Positions 20,670 to 34,332 of a stretch of 64,000 nucleotides of DNA are shown in pieces. Position 1 is the first letter of the stretch; the number at the start of each line of letters is the position of its first letter. The notes below the pieces were generated by a model, which was given only the letters and a program-made list of their open reading frames with translations, was not told where the DNA came from and searched no databases. Origin of the DNA: Ilex aquifolium (lineage: Eukaryota; Streptophyta; Magnoliopsida; Aquifoliales; Aquifoliaceae); contig OX637404.1 of assembly GCA_951799425.1 (NCBI GenBank), positions 21,121,545 to 21,185,544 on the forward strand. Reading direction: 5' to 3'. The position numbers and the translations under genes were made by a program.

Positions 20670-22475
20670 GTACAAAAATAGTAATATCAGAAGTAACATT
20701 AATAGTAACATATACAGTAACATTAATAGTAATATGACTCAAATATGGTCCATGAAAGATAAATACTAGATTGATAACTTATCACACTAGATGACCATGA
20801 TATTTCCAATTAGTAACGTGAGAAACGCCAAATAAATAGTAACTCGAACTCATACTTCAATTTCAAAATCTTGAACTCAAACTCATAGTCCGACTGCAAA
20901 ATCTCGAATTCCAGCTTCAACCTTCATCACCTTCACATCACCCAAAAAATCTCGAACTTTCAAAGGATCGTAAAGTTCGTCGCAATAGAAATTTCAGCAA
21001 GTAACATTGAAATTTTGACAATCGCAAATATAACACTATTATTCGTAATAGATAAAACAGCTAATTACAATGAATATCTCAAGAAATCTGAATAAAAAAT
21101 TGTTCCAACATACGAAGTCAAGATCAGCCCGAACTCTAATAAATAGTAAGTCGAACTTGAACTCTAGCTTCAAGATCTCGAACTGATGCTCGTACTCCGA
21201 CTTCAAAAAACATTGAACTCCAGCTTCAACTTTTATTACCTTCAAAACACCCCCAAAAACTCAAAAGCCTGTTATTCAAATGTATAACAGAACAAATAAT
21301 GACTAAGAATTTAAATTTGAATTATTAAAGAAAGTTTGTAATCTACCGTCGTAAATCAAGCATTCTTATATTCAATCACCGGTCTCCATATATATCTCCT
21401 TGCAACTAATGTTTTTAACTTTTCATAACTGACCAAAACTAATACTGTTATGAGTATTTTTTAGATTAAAAAAAAATTGACTTAACTACTTACTAATAAG
21501 ATTAAAAGTGGACCTATCCTAAAAAAATTTTTTTGACAGACTCGAGTCACTATAAATCTATCTAAGAAGACTCGATCCCAATTTTCACAATAAAAAAGCT
21601 CAATTAATGCCCAAAAAATTTCCATGGCCTGGGTTTGAGGAGGGTGATTACTTCATCAGTGGCGTCATTGCCTCAAACACAAAGGATATTCTCTTTGGTC
21701 GTCTAATAATTCTTTTTATAAATTGTCTTTTATTCATATTTATTATATGTTTTCAATGTGAGATGAACATTATACAAATACTTTATTTAATCGTCTAACC
21801 TCTCTTTTTAATAGGGTGTCTTCTATTTTTACTTATTATTATATTATTTTGATATGAAATCAACATTATACGCGAAAATCATTCCTACGCACGAATAGAC
21901 AACTTTTCTCTAGCAAGTCTTTGTACATGCGAAAACCTTTACACTCTATTGCACCAATTGAAAAGAATTGAAAATTCAATCCTGAATTCTCAAACCTAGT
22001 TCGTAACTGGCCGAATAATAAATTGAATAGTAAACTCAAGATCATGGATTTTGTCAAACCTAAAGGGGAGGTAAGTTTTGGAAGATGAATTAAGGGGTTA
22101 AGGATGAAAAAGACAATTGTACCCCTTAACATGAGTATGAATTAAATTGACCAAGGGTAAAATCGTTATTTATATGATAAATAATTGTTAATAATTATGA
22201 TATATACGTGTGTTCTATATGTGTATGTATTACATACTAAGTATGGGTATGAACCGAATTCAATGTTGAACCTATCTTTATAAATATAAGTTTAAATTTA
22301 AAAGAATTTAGAGAAATCAATTCAAACACTCGCTAAAAATTCCTTCAAACAAATCTTTAGACTCGACAGCGTGGTTTTCAAGCTGATTTAGCTTTTAAAA
22401 AAAAAAAAAAAACACTGCCAAAATCAATGGTACAGGTCAATTTTGGCCCCACCTTAAAGGTCAACAAATTTTCCA

Positions 22476-22522
<47 letters not shown>

Positions 22523-23317
22523 AACAAAAGGTGTAGACTCATCCACCAATAGGTATTGGATAAAAAAAAATCCACCAATAGGTAAACTAGACGCTCTCTA
22601 ATTCGGAAAAAAATTAATATTAATAATAAAAATGTATTGATATGTTAGTTGAATTGTTTGACAATAAAAAATGTGTATAGAAATTGATATTTTTGAGTCA
22701 AAAAAGATAAATTTTGTACTATTAAATTAAAATAAATAAAAATAAAATTAATTTTAATCACTATTATATTTTTATAAGTTGAGAATTCAATTTTTTAGGT
22801 CTAATATTAGATAAATTTTTATAAATGTTCTTAAAATATGATATTTATTTTAAATTATTTTTTAATTTTCTTAAATTATTTTTTAAATTATATAGTTTAT
22901 TTCAATTATTAAAATTAACTGACAAATTAAAAAACTATTAAAGATCGATCGATCATAATAGAATATGTTTGATTTAACGTTTCAAATGAAGGCATACTCA
23001 ATTTTTTACTAAAATTAATACAGATTCAAATATTTATTTAAATTAATTTTTAATAGTCAGATTTTACTCTTTTAAAAGATTTAATGGTCATATTTCATAT
23101 TCTTTTAAATTTGAGTTTGTCCTATTTTAAATTTGTGTTAGCTCTTCTTTAAATTTAAATTTATCCATTAAAAAAATCTATACCAAATTAAACATTTTAT
23201 TCAATTTTCAACTCAAATTTGAGTTTGAAAAACATTGGAGATGCCGTTGTAGTTTAACAATATTTGACTCTCTCTCTCTCTCTCTCTCTCTATTTAACTT
23301 CTAGCTCTCACTTCTCA
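20670..23317. other. Non-coding, A/T-rich DNA with an imperfect direct repeat
   Basis: No gene seen. An imperfect direct repeat covers about 20820-20960 and 21135-21262. Both copies have AATAAATAGTAA followed by a run of short phrases around TCGAACT, CTCCAGCTTCAAC and CACCC. An A-run of about 42 bases lies at 22477-22518, and 22600-23260 is very A/T-rich. A (TC)n run of about 11 units sits at 23272-23291. Short open frames here have no recognisable protein features. Confidence 0.55.
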
Positions 23318-23706
23318 GAGCATCTCCAACAGATGCTTTAAATGGCCAAAATAGGTAAATTTTAGCTAATCAAAGCCAAAAATAGCACTCCAACAGATTA
23401 TCTTCATATACTGTAAAATACATTTTTGCTACAGTGATGCTCTAAATATAGAGCATCACTGTAGCAATATGTAAAACTTTTTTATAATATTTTCTCTCTC
23501 TTCTTTTCCTTTTCTTCCATTCTCTCTCTTTCTCCCTTTCACTTTTCCCAAAAAAAATAATACAAAAGTCATGATAATTAATATTTAAAATGAGTAGTTA
23601 AAAATATAGAAAATCTGTTGGAGTGTGTATTAAAAAAGTGAGTAGCTAAAATAGAAAATGTTGCTTTTTGAGTAGCTAAAATACATTTTATTGTTGGAGA
23701 TGCTCT
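23318..23706. mobile_element. MITE (PIF/Harbinger-like) upstream of eIF5A
   Basis: A 389-bp element has terminal inverted repeats GAGCATCTCCAACA ... TGTTGGAGATGCTC and a 3-bp flanking duplication TCA (23315-23317 and 23707-23709). Length, A/T-richness, absence of coding and a 3-bp duplication fit a Tourist/Harbinger-type MITE. The preferred Harbinger target is TWA and here it is TCA, so the superfamily is tentative. It ends 82 bp before the eIF5A start codon, so it lies in the promoter or 5' UTR of that gene. Confidence 0.75.
23426..23467. repeat. Near-perfect hairpin inside the MITE
   Basis: Arms of 19 bases (TTGCTACAGTGATGCTCTA and its complement) flank a 4-base centre AATA. The arms contain the GATGCTCT block also found in the MITE ends, so the hairpin may mark an internal terminal-repeat copy (nested or dimeric MITE). 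If transcribed it would form a short, stable stem. Confidence 0.8.
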
Positions 23707-23788
23707 CAGGCAGACTTTTCTGTTCTCTCTTCGATTGAATTGAACTCACAGAGTGCGTGCGTGTGCGAGAGAGAGAGAGAGGTGAGAT

Positions 23789-26700
23789 ATGTCGGACGAA
23801 GAGCACCATTTCGAGTCGAAGGCCGACGCCGGAGCGTCCAAGACCTTTCCGCAGCAAGCCGGTACCATTCGGAAGAATGGTTACATCGTCATCAAAGGCC
23901 GCCCTTGCAAGGTCCTTTCTTTCTCTAGATATGTATATATACATATGTATGAGTTTGATCTTCTTTTTAGGTTTCGAGCAATATCTTAATGAATTAGTTT
24001 GTTCAATTTGATTTTTCGAATCATTGAGGTATCTACTGTTGATTTGTTGAGTTCTCACCTCATTTTGTCAGAAATTCGGTGCCAGGAATTTAATGTTGTT
24101 TTTGGTTGCATTGAATTCATGCCTTGGAATTGTAACTGGAATTCGAGGATTACTTGAGTAAGATTGGAACTAATTTGGTCTTTGATTCCGATTTCAAGCC
24201 AAGAATTTAATTCTCCCAAACGCACTATAAGTTGAAATTAGTTGTGATTCGTGTAATGATTATTACGTCTTTAGGTAAAGAGTAATCTTTGGAATGATTA
24301 TTGTTAAATATTTCGAATAGAATAATTAGCTTACCTGAATCATATCCCAAGATGGTTTAGATGCTCTTTGTGTTCATTTTCTTTTCAAATCTTTCAAGTT
24401 TTCTTTTCCATATCTCGATGCTATCTCCATCAATTTTGGTATGTGGTATGGACAAGAGTAAGCGGTAGGATGCTATCTCGATATGATGGGATAAGCGTAG
24501 TTGATACACTATTTTGGATTATTGCATATTTGTATTACGTAGTGATTGATAACAGTTGATGGTTGCGTATTTATATTATGGGAACAGAATTATATTACAA
24601 CAAATCAAAATAGAAGTTTTGTGATCACCAAAATAAATAACTAAAACACACTTTAGGGCTACAATTCTATTTTAGGATTACAATTTGGGGTTGGATGGAT
24701 TGTGGTATATTTGGGGATAGGAATTTTAGCGATTCAGATTGTGCCCCCACCTCGTTCGGGGTTGTGCTACCCCGGGTTGTGGTACCTGAGATTCCTGAGA
24801 TCCAGTATTTATGGTATAGAGTAAGACCTTTTGGCATGCCTTTTTTTTTTGGTTTGTTTTGTAAGTGTACAATTTTAATTTTCCATGCATGTGAAAGAAA
24901 AAAAAACTGTAACTTCAATGGTCGAAGAACAAAAACTGTACTTCTATGGTCGAAGAACGAAAACTGTTCTACCCTCGCATGTGGTTCAGTATTCACATGG
25001 CAACAATATGTCCAGATAGTCAGATACTGTTCACCAAGCCATGTCAATGACTTGATTAGTTGATTTTAGTTCTTGTTTTACAAATATTGCAATGATTGAT
25101 TCATGTTCTAAGTTGTAGGATTTAGTCCCTATTCTTGTCATAAAAGTGACAATTTAGAACCTGTAAATATGGGAAGGCTAACCTTCCCACCTTCATGGGC
25201 GAGGAGCATGTTCCCAGGTCAAGATGCCAATAAGGCATCAATGAGGGTGATGGGTTATTTTAGTCACTTGACATTTTAGGAAACCCCTTCCTCTTTCTGC
25301 AATCATGTTGTGTTTCTCTCTCCTACAGTATCTATTTTATGCACATTAACCTTTGCATTTCCTCCCTCCCTCACACACAGAGCCCTACATCCATGCTGGC
25401 TAGTTTTCAATCATGGGAAACAAGTGTTGTTGACTTTCAACAGTGGAGAACCCAAGAAACAATCTCAGACCAATTGATCTTTGTCTGACTGATTGGAAAA
25501 TTCAGGTTTCTTAGGCCAAACTATTATGCACAATCAATTTGAAGCAATTGTAGAAGTGATGCACTTCCTATTGCTGGATTATAAGGTTAGCAATGAAATT
25601 TCGGCATTCCTATGTAGGGGATTTGTCTGACTAATTGAAAAACTCAGGCAGAAAGTACAATGCTCGTAAATAAAGAGAGAGCTGTTTTCTCAGAATATTA
25701 GCTTTCCCCTATTAATATGTGGAAAAATTTGGTTTTTCTATGGTTGTACTGACATAAAAGCTAATACATCTCACATTAGCATTATTCCAGTTATTAGACT
25801 TTGGATAGATTAGCTATATGCCTATATCACTATTGTAAGTGATTTTTTTGACAAAACAGTATCAATATTTTTATACAAAAAATTAATAGGGTCTCATCTA
25901 AAATTTTAGTTTTAGGGCTCAATTTGCGTCGGGCTCGCCCTTGACAATAATAGCTCAAAAACCAAACCTTCTGTAAGCCAAATGAAGTTGTGGCTTCATA
26001 GGATACAAAAGAATGAGACTTACTGGTTTGACAATTATAGGTTGATCTACTTTATTCTACTCATTTACTTCGCTATTGGTGGATTTTTTTCTCTTGCTGA
26101 TTCTTGGTTGACTTAGCCTTATTGTGTTCATAATAGGTTGTAGAAGTTTCCACCTCCAAGACTGGAAAGCATGGTCATGCCAAATGCCACTTTGTTGCAA
26201 TTGATGTCTTCACTGCAAAAAAGCTTGAAGATATTGTGCCCTCTTCCCATAACTGTGATGTATGTACTTTTTAAGGGAATAAAATTTTCTCAGTTTGCTG
26301 CTTTCCTTCTATGGAATTCCTTCTTTTTTTTTCCAACAAAATATGTGCGTATTTTTTTGTTTTGCAGGTTCCTCATGTCAATCGTACTGACTACCAGCTG
26401 ATTGATATTTCTGAGGATGGATTTGTATGTTGAATATTTCTCTGGCTAGATATTGCATGTGTTTCTGTGAGTTGGCTTTTCTCACTCAGTTAATATTTCA
26501 GGTGAGTTTGTTGACTGAAAATGGCAGCACCAAGGATGACCTGAAACTCCCAACTGATGATACTCTGCTGACCCAGGTATTTAATTGCTTGTTTCCCGTA
26601 GGAACCTGTTTTATTATCATATGAAAATTTTACTTTACCAAGAGCTTTCTACATTTTGTTACCTTTTTTTTTTAATCAGTAGCTCACTATCACAATGACT

Positions 26701-27296
26701 AATCAACTAATACAATTTTCGAACAATGCATCGCAATCATATGAGAAAGCACCCCACTATTATATTTTACGAATAATACATATATAGTAAATAAGATAAC
26801 ACCTATAGAGGGGTGATGAAGAGAAGTTTGAAAGAGGGTGCAATAAAACCCTCGAAGTGGGAGAACATAATAAATCAATTGACCTCTTGATTTTTTGGTT
26901 AGCAGAATTTTGATAGAATCAACGGTGGCCAACTAAGCTAGGCTTAGTTTGTTACATTCTAGTATGATAATAAAACATTGAAACGGAATTCTTGAATGGT
27001 CACACCTTATTTACTGTGGATTGCCCTCTTTTGTTTGGCGCAGGGTGGGATTATCTCATTTTCCATCTGATTATATTTTATCTCTTTTCGAGTGGTCTAT
27101 ACCTTGCAGCTGTACATCTTTTTGTTCGTGTTTCCCTCTTTTTTTTAATTTCCTGTTTAGATTACTAATTTCTCGTTATCTATATTTGACGCAGATCAAG
27201 GATGGTTTTGCGGAGGGGAAGGACCTGGTTGTGAGTGTTATGTCTGCAATGGGAGAAGAGCAGATATGCGCCCTGAAAGACATTGGGCCGAAGTAG
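23789..27296 (+). CDS. eIF5A: Eukaryotic translation initiation factor 5A (eIF5A)
   Basis: Five exons: 23789-23911, 26137-26259, 26368-26424, 26502-26576 and 27195-27296, all with GT-AG introns in phase 0, giving 159 aa, the normal plant eIF5A length. The protein starts [20 protein letters not shown]. The N-terminal SH3-like domain holds the hypusine loop [15 protein letters not shown], with Lys52 the residue expected to become hypusine. The C-terminal OB-fold domain ends CALKDIGPK. The family binds the ribosome, helps peptide-bond formation and release at difficult sequences, and is modified by deoxyhypusine synthase and hydroxylase in the cytosol. Intron 1 is long (2225 bp). A MITE lies just upstream of the start. 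All key residues are present and the gene looks functional. Confidence 0.96.
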
Positions 27297-29791
27297 GAGA
27301 GAGCAGTTGTGACATGGGTCTATGTGGGGTCGAAGTAGAAATTATATTACTCTTCTTAATGTTCTATATATTTATCATCATTGACTGATTGTACTCTTTG
27401 TTGAACTGTTGTTGCTTCTCCCAAGTTCTACCCTATTGATGCTTGGGTTCTCCCATTCTTGTTGGACTTGGATTTGGATTCGGATGTTTACATAGTTGAA
27501 TTTGAGCTCACTTCATCTGCCCCGAATGAGCATTGACAGTTGAATTTTCTAGAATGGCCTTGCCCTAGGGTCGGCCTTGTTGTACCTCTCCATTTAAAGG
27601 GACAAGTTGACTACGCCTCCTCCTATTCAAAATATCGAAGTGTTTGCACATCTCGCAATGATTAAAATGTATGCGCCTCTCTTACCGTCAAGGGCAATTC
27701 TTCATTCATGGAACTGATTATATAAAACAAAATTAATCATTGAATGTTTGTGTTAATTCATATTTTATTTATAAAACTCTAAAAACTAAAAAATTTAAAC
27801 AATCTTACAGAATACATTTTGAGGCCCTAATTTTTAGTCTTCACTTGGGGGTCCTAGGCAGCCACCTCAGTGGCCTATGACTACAGTCGGCCCTGCTTTC
27901 AACTTAAATAATATTTGAAATCTTATGATTAGTAAGTAACTAACAATAAAAAAAAAGGTTTGTGAAACACACTACAAACTTAGAAATAGGTAATAATAAC
28001 GATTAAAATATAGGTAATACTAGGTTGATTACGAAATAGAACAAAAGAAATCGAATGATGTAGTGTGGATTTCATTTAATTTTACACATTATAATTTTCA
28101 ATTTTACTCACTACGTTAACACCATATAATTTAGTTTATTTTTTGCTATCTCTTTGCAACTGTTTAATTGTACAATATATAGAAATCGTAAATGCACATA
28201 GATCATCGGGATTAAGTACACTATTTTTAGCAATTAGATCATTAGATCATTACATCTATTTCTCTCCCTCATTTTTTACTTGATCCACACTTCTCAGAAT
28301 TTCTGAAGTAGCTCATAGTTCCGCCAGGAGTTGCTCAAAATGTAGAGTCCCTAGGCGAAAATGTTAAACGAGGTTTATTCATATTCAATATACTAATATA
28401 TAAATATTAAATATTGACTAAATATTATAATATATTTATTTTAAAATAATATCAAATTCGATGGAGCAAGAGGTGGATATTATGAGTTAGATAAAATTTC
28501 TAATAAGTTGGATCTGGTTGTCTTCAATGATGTCTTGGACAAAATGTTTAAAAGTTATGCACCTCTTAGTGGTATGCCTAACATAACCATGAAAATTTGC
28601 ATTTAAAATACCAATTTAGCTGTGTAATTAAGCGTGTATCAAGACGGAAAGAGAATTAAAAAAATTTATTTCCATTGCAAAATAACTATTTTTTGGAGCA
28701 AATGTAAATAAGAATTCATGCATGTTAAATTTTCAAAAACAAATTAAACATGATTAAAAAATGTAGAGAAAAACATTAATATTTAAACGAGAAAATTTAG
28801 TAATGTAAATAGGAATTCATGCATATTAAATTTTCAAAAACAAATGAGACATGATTAAAAAATATAGAGAAAAATAATAATATTTAAATGAGAAAATTTA
28901 GTTAGACACTAAAAGTTATAATTAATTATTGGATGATGAGTTATACCTACACAATTCGTTTTTGATCTTCTTTGCATTGTAAAAAAAAAAAATTCAATTA
29001 AAAAAATAAAACTCGGATTAAAAGACTTCAACTTTAATCTAAGAAAAAAGGTACGGTCCATAAAATTTAGGTAATAGACAATTAATTGACAAATTTATTC
29101 TCATTGCGAAATCAACGGTATCATATGAAGAGAGAGCACATATTTTGAATGCTATAATTCTAAAATTGGGTAGAACAAAAATAATTACATTAAAATTGGA
29201 GACTCTAAAAACTAAAAAGTTTAAACAATCTTACAAAATACATATTAACGCCCTAATTTTTAATTTTCACTTGGGGGGCCTAGATAGTCACCTCGGTAGC
29301 CTATGACAAGGGTCGACTTGCTTTCAACTTAGATAATATTTAAAATAATATGATTAGTAAGTAATTAACAATTAAAAAAAAAGTTTATGAAATACAATAC
29401 AAACTTAAAAATAGGTAATACTAACAATTAAAAAATAGATAATAGTGTGGATTTTATTTAATTTTACGCATTATAAATTTCAATTTAAGTCACTATGTTA
29501 ACACCATATAATTTAGTTTATATTTTTATCTTTTTTTTTATTTGTTTCACAAATTTGTTAATTTTATTTATGATATAATCACTCTCTATTATTAGATGAT
29601 TAATAAACTCTATTATTAATTAAATTTTACAGGGAAGTCATTAGTTCTGACCCTGTGGCCCCCATAATTGTAATTAGGAACGAGAACTGAAAAACAACCT
29701 CGCTAGTTCGCTCCTCTCTCTTTCTCTCCTCCCACCCGTGCTTTTCACCACTCCCATTCTCTGACCAGATTCACTTCAACCAATCCCGGAG
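27297..29791. other. Intergenic DNA between eIF5A and the HNH gene, with a direct repeat pair
   Basis: The first few hundred bases are the eIF5A 3' UTR and flank. Then an imperfect direct repeat of about 330-370 bp occurs at about 27773-28145 and 29199-29530, sharing phrases such as AAACTAAAAA, CACTTGGGG and CACCATATAATTTAGTTTAT. Between them an 85-90-bp unit is tandemly doubled near 28705-28905 (GAATTCATGCAT ... TAAAAAATGTAGAG). No gene is seen; the repeats are probably two copies of one unclassified transposable element. Confidence 0.55.
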
Positions 29792-32700
29792 ATGAGTCAT
29801 ACTTCTCCGCCGCGTTCACCCGAGCGCCACCGTGGTGGTGGTGGTGGTAATAACAGAAACTATAAAGAGGAGAGACCTCGATTCTTCGACTCGAAGGCGA
29901 AGAGCAGGTGCTGGGCCAAAGCCGAAGTAGTCCAAGGTCGAAATCCAGAGAGGTGGCGCAAAGACGCCGCGGGTAACATAGTCTGTAAGCGCTTCGGAAA
30001 CTGCCAGGGCTGCCTCTGCTTTGAGTACGACCACATCGTCCCTTTCTCCAAAGGTACCTCCCACTCCCTCTCTTTCTGTCTCATACATAGTTAGTTGATT
30101 ATGTGCATTTCATGCCCATTGTTTCCGAGTTTCTCTTTGGATTATCTGTTTTTGCCCTTTTGGGTTGTAAAATTAGCTACTTTAGTTCATTTCTGAAATG
30201 GGTTTATGGGTTTGGATGATTGGGTCTTTGGGTTTGCTTGGGGTTTTATTTTTTGGGATGTGGTAGATTATCATTCTATTTCACCGTTTGTTTGTTTTTT
30301 TTTTCTTTTGTCCCCTTTTATAGTTTCTAGGATCGACTGATAGTTGATGTTGTGTGCTGTAGGCGGTGAATCCGTGGAAGAGAATTGTCAGATACTACAA
30401 ACCAGGGTGAATAGGTTTAAATCAGCTCATGACCAGTTTGACAAAACTCTGTTGAAAGGCTACTCTTGTGATGTCAAGTTCACCGGTATGTTTGCTTTAT
30501 TCTCCTTTTCTTCTCTCTTGCACCAGAATGTGTGTTTTTCCATACCTATCCTCCCCCCCCCCCTGCCGCGGGGGGAGTCTTGGTTGTTTGATATCCACAC
30601 TATTGAAATCCATATTTATGTTAACACCGTTATCACTTGAAAGTATGTTGGTTGGTTGAGGCCTAGAGCCAGGTTTGGATCTTCATATTTCGTGCTTTTC
30701 TTCCAGTAGCCATCTTATCATTTTAAAACTTTAATAGGGAACTTCTTGAGAAATGACGAGTGTACGGATTTAAGATTGAATTTAACAAGCGTATGTTTGA
30801 CCCTTCATCATGCTGCTGATGGTCAAGGATCGAAGTCAATTTTTGAATACTTCTCTTTTTTCCTTTTTGATAGGAAACATAAACATTTCAGCAAGTAAAT
30901 TAATTACTACAATGTAGTGGACAAGAAATCCACTCAAAGATGGAGCGAGTGCAATAACAAAGTAGGAAGAGCAAAGATAAACAAAAACATCAAAACAAAT
31001 TACATCAATCAAGAGCTATTCTACATTGTTCTAACCAAATGCTGCCTTCAAATCAAGATTAAGGAGGAAGAAAGGCACACCCTCATAATCTTTTGATGTG
31101 GATGCCTAAAGAGTAGCCAAAAACTTAATCCTGTCCCAAAGAAAGACCATGCATCAGCTTCTTGAAATAATAATGCCTGCTGATTTAAAAGTTCTACCCA
31201 ATTCGGGGATTAGAAATATTGTCATTGTGACGGTATATATCCCAGTTCCATGGACAATTCCTTTGGTGGATGAATCTTGTTCTGTCTCAGGATCTGTCTA
31301 TGGTCTTGTGCCCGAGACAACATTGTCCTGTGAGGTATCAAATTCGTCTAGCACCTGAAACATGGGAGGAATTACTTGTCTGTTTTAAGGGATTTAGCTT
31401 CATCAGACCAGGAAAATCACACAGGGATGGCCATTAGAATTGTCGAATGTTATTAGTGCCAGATGCATGTGGCACTGAACAGACAATAAGGATATAATTA
31501 CCTCTCTATATTTGTGGAGTTTGCATTGCACTTTCATATATTCTTAATTTTTATATGACTAGGACTTACATTAATTATAATATATAACAAAAGAGACCAA
31601 AATTTATAATGTAAGTATGACATACTTCCTCATAAATTTTCTTTCTCACAAATACCCAAATTCAAAATTTTGGATGAAATGACATTTACTGAACAAGGCA
31701 TTTTAGCAATATTACGAGTACTTTGTGTATAACTTGTTGCCTTGGCCACAACTTTGAACCGTGCTTCCCGTCTTATTTTTCAAAGGTATGTCCCATGTTG
31801 TCTCTGCCTTTTCCCCACTCCATACAAATTTTATGGATTCCCAAAGTCCAGACTCAACACGTAGAAGGTGAAGAAATCTCGCGTGCAGGAACAGAGGGCA
31901 ATAGAAAAAACTTATGTTTGTGCTTCAAAGAAAACTAGTAGGCCCCGAAGAAATCCATACATTACTGGGGATTCTTTTGTAAATAGTACATGTAGCATTG
32001 ACATAGAAGGGTTTGCATAATAAAGAAACCACCAAATCAATTAATTCTTGTCCTAAGTAATTTAGAGAAGTGACTCAAAAAAGAGTAAGTTTAAAGAAAA
32101 GGCGAATCTTAGGAACTGGTACGATCTTAAAGCGAAGCCCACATGGGATCTGGCATGATTGAGTTTTGAGTAAAGTCTTAGTTCTGTTTCAGTCATTCAT
32201 TTTTTTCCTTTAGGATAATGCTATGTGTTTGATTTTGGTGTTAATTTTGTTTGGGGTAAAATTCAATAATGATCCTCAGGTATGGGCTTTGTCATTTCGA
32301 TCCTAATTCAGTTGCTTCACTTTAGTCCTTCAAGTGTTCAATTGGTGCGACAATGGTCCAACATGCCACTTTTGATTCCTTGTGTCTTCAAGTGTGGTCA
32401 TGTGAGACATATGTAACCTCTTCCATTACTCAATTAAACCGTCACGATTTCTGATGATGGAAAAGTAGGCCTAAGGTGAAAAGTTCATTTAGTCCAAGTC
32501 CCAGTTTGTCAGGAGTTTTAATTTGAATAGGACTCTGCATATCATGGATGAGATAAATTCAACGACATGGATAACAACAAATCAACATATAAAGAATCCT
32601 TATCCCTTCTCAAATCAAGTTGTCGGAACTCCTATAAATAGAGCTTCAATATATGCCCCAAGTATGCAACTCATAGCTTCTCAAAAGTATTGAATACCTT

Positions 32701-34332
32701 TGAGTCTCTTATTGACTTAGGCATCGGAGGGTCGACCTCCGGAGCTCCTCAGGTGATCGAAGGGATGAGCTGACGTGGAGGTCGCCCCAAATTTCGGCAT
32801 CATCAATGTCCATATTGGGTTTTCAATGTCAATCCTATCATTAATAACCTGGTCCTTATGAATATAATCACTAACACCCAGAACTAGTAGTTGTTGCCAA
32901 GAATTTTCAGCGACATTTTTTGCTGTATTACATGGTCCAACCACCTCCAGGAACCTTCCTAGTTATAATTCTTTCACTTCCATGAAGCCTACAAGGTTTG
33001 TTTCCCACAGATTCAAGTCATAAGCCTATAATACTGTTTCAATGAAAGCCCTCCATAAAATCAACTGTAAGTCGAACTAAACATTTTGGGCCTGCCCATT
33101 TGGTGTGATATTTGGGGATGTTTCTTTGCACTGGTTTTACATCATTTGTCCGTCCTTTCCCGAGGATCACTATTTCAAGATGCTTGATTCATATTGACCT
33201 ATTGTTAACCGAACAAAATATGCTAGACATAAGTACCAGCTCAAATAAATGAAATGGTGAAAGGTCCCCTCTCCACTATCTATACCACTCTCAAAAGGCT
33301 TGCAACTTTTGATGGCTGCTAGAAAGCATATTTACAACCCTGGTATTGCACCTTCATGACAGTCTCGCTGGTATCTTTCCCTTTTTGTGAGTGAGAAGTT
33401 TTGTCACTGTTCATGTCTTTCTGGCATCTCCACGCAGCAGTTAAGCATCCTTTCTTTTCTCATATTATGCCAACTCAAACCTTGTAAATGGGGTGGTTTC
33501 TGCAATCCTTGTGCTTGAAATAAATGTTCTTCAACTTTGGGATGTTAAACATGATTGGTGATTGTGCACATGTTCCACAGAGAGGGAGGGAGGAAGTTTC
33601 TGCTCTTCTTCTGCCATCTGAAACCATAGCCCTAGCAAGCACAAATCACAATTACCTCGTAGGATGAAAAGAGCATCCAATGTCTTCGTGGAATAAAGAG
33701 TGTTGCACTTGCTTTAACTGTCTTGTCCATGTGTAATGTGGTTGTACCTTTGACATAACCCATTTTTAAGCACAGCCTATGCTTAGACATGAACAGAAAT
33801 ATTGGTTATGTTATACTCCAAGTCCAATACCCAACCCAGAGTCTACCACTTGAACTTGAAATAGAGGCTTGAGAGCATGACCATCCTCATTTAGAACTAT
33901 TTATCCCAGGCAATTGAAAAACTTAATATGTTTAACCTGCACCCCATCCAGTCCAAAAACCTTAAGATGGTCATATTGCATCCTAGACTTTCAGTCTTCT
34001 GGTTTCCCATGGTTTGGTTGGGTTAACGTTCAAGTCGTTTTCTAACTCACTCCCTAAAACCTGTACACTGGTATTACTCTATTATCTGGGTACTATATAT
34101 ACACCCTTGTCACATTTGTTTCAAGGAGTGGGATGTTCATTGTTATATCTTTCTCCTCATTGCAGATAAGGAGCTTGACATAATCGAAATGGCTGTTTAT
34201 GGGGACATAATCCGGCCAGAGAAACAATGTCGTTGCAGAAGTGTTGCCGAAATGTTTGGTAAATTCAAGTCCAAAGACAGCATGGCTGACTGCAAGTTGC
34301 CTTATACTGATGACTCCTTGTCGAATTCATGA
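29792..34332 (+). CDS. HNH-domain protein (predicted HNH endonuclease family)
   Basis: Three exons: 29792-30053, 30363-30485 and 34166-34332, with GT-AG introns and matching phases, giving 183 aa. The N-terminus is arginine/glycine-rich (MSHTSPPRSPERHRGGGGGN), then AKSRCWAKAEVVQGRNPERW. The HNH fold follows: a CQGCLCFEYDHIVPFSKGG strand with the conserved His of the EYDHIVP motif, then ENCQILQTRVNRFKS. A CRCRS pair near the end may complete a zinc site. Small plant proteins of this type are annotated as HNH endonucleases, but their substrate is not known to me, so nuclease activity is inferred from the motif only. Intron 2 is 3680 bp and holds old repeat remnants. Expression is not evident from sequence alone. 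Confidence 0.9.
32255..32805 (+). repeat. Repeat remnants inside intron 2 of the HNH gene (MITE-like end and LTR-like fragment)
   Basis: At about 32257 GGGGTAAAATTCAATAATGA followed by ATCCTCAGG resembles one end of a MULE-type MITE, with no matching second end. From about 32520 to 32805 the sequence looks like part of an LTR: a TATA box (CTATAAATAGAG, 32632-32643), then GACTTAGGCATCGGAGGGTC, then an end GGCATCATCA. No target duplication was found, so this is a truncated fragment. Confidence 0.4.

Noticed and set aside
24667-25063. Two overlapping opposite open frames of over 120 codons in eIF5A intron 1
   Set aside because: They lie inside a confirmed intron, show no protein motif and have no coding pattern; chance frames.
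27773-29530. The direct repeat pair as LTRs of a small element
   Set aside because: I found no TG...CA ends, target duplication or primer site, so it is left as an unclassified repeat pair.
32717-32944. Minus-strand 75-codon frame in the HNH intron
   Set aside because: It overlaps the LTR-like fragment and has no domain; more likely a by-product of repeat sequence.
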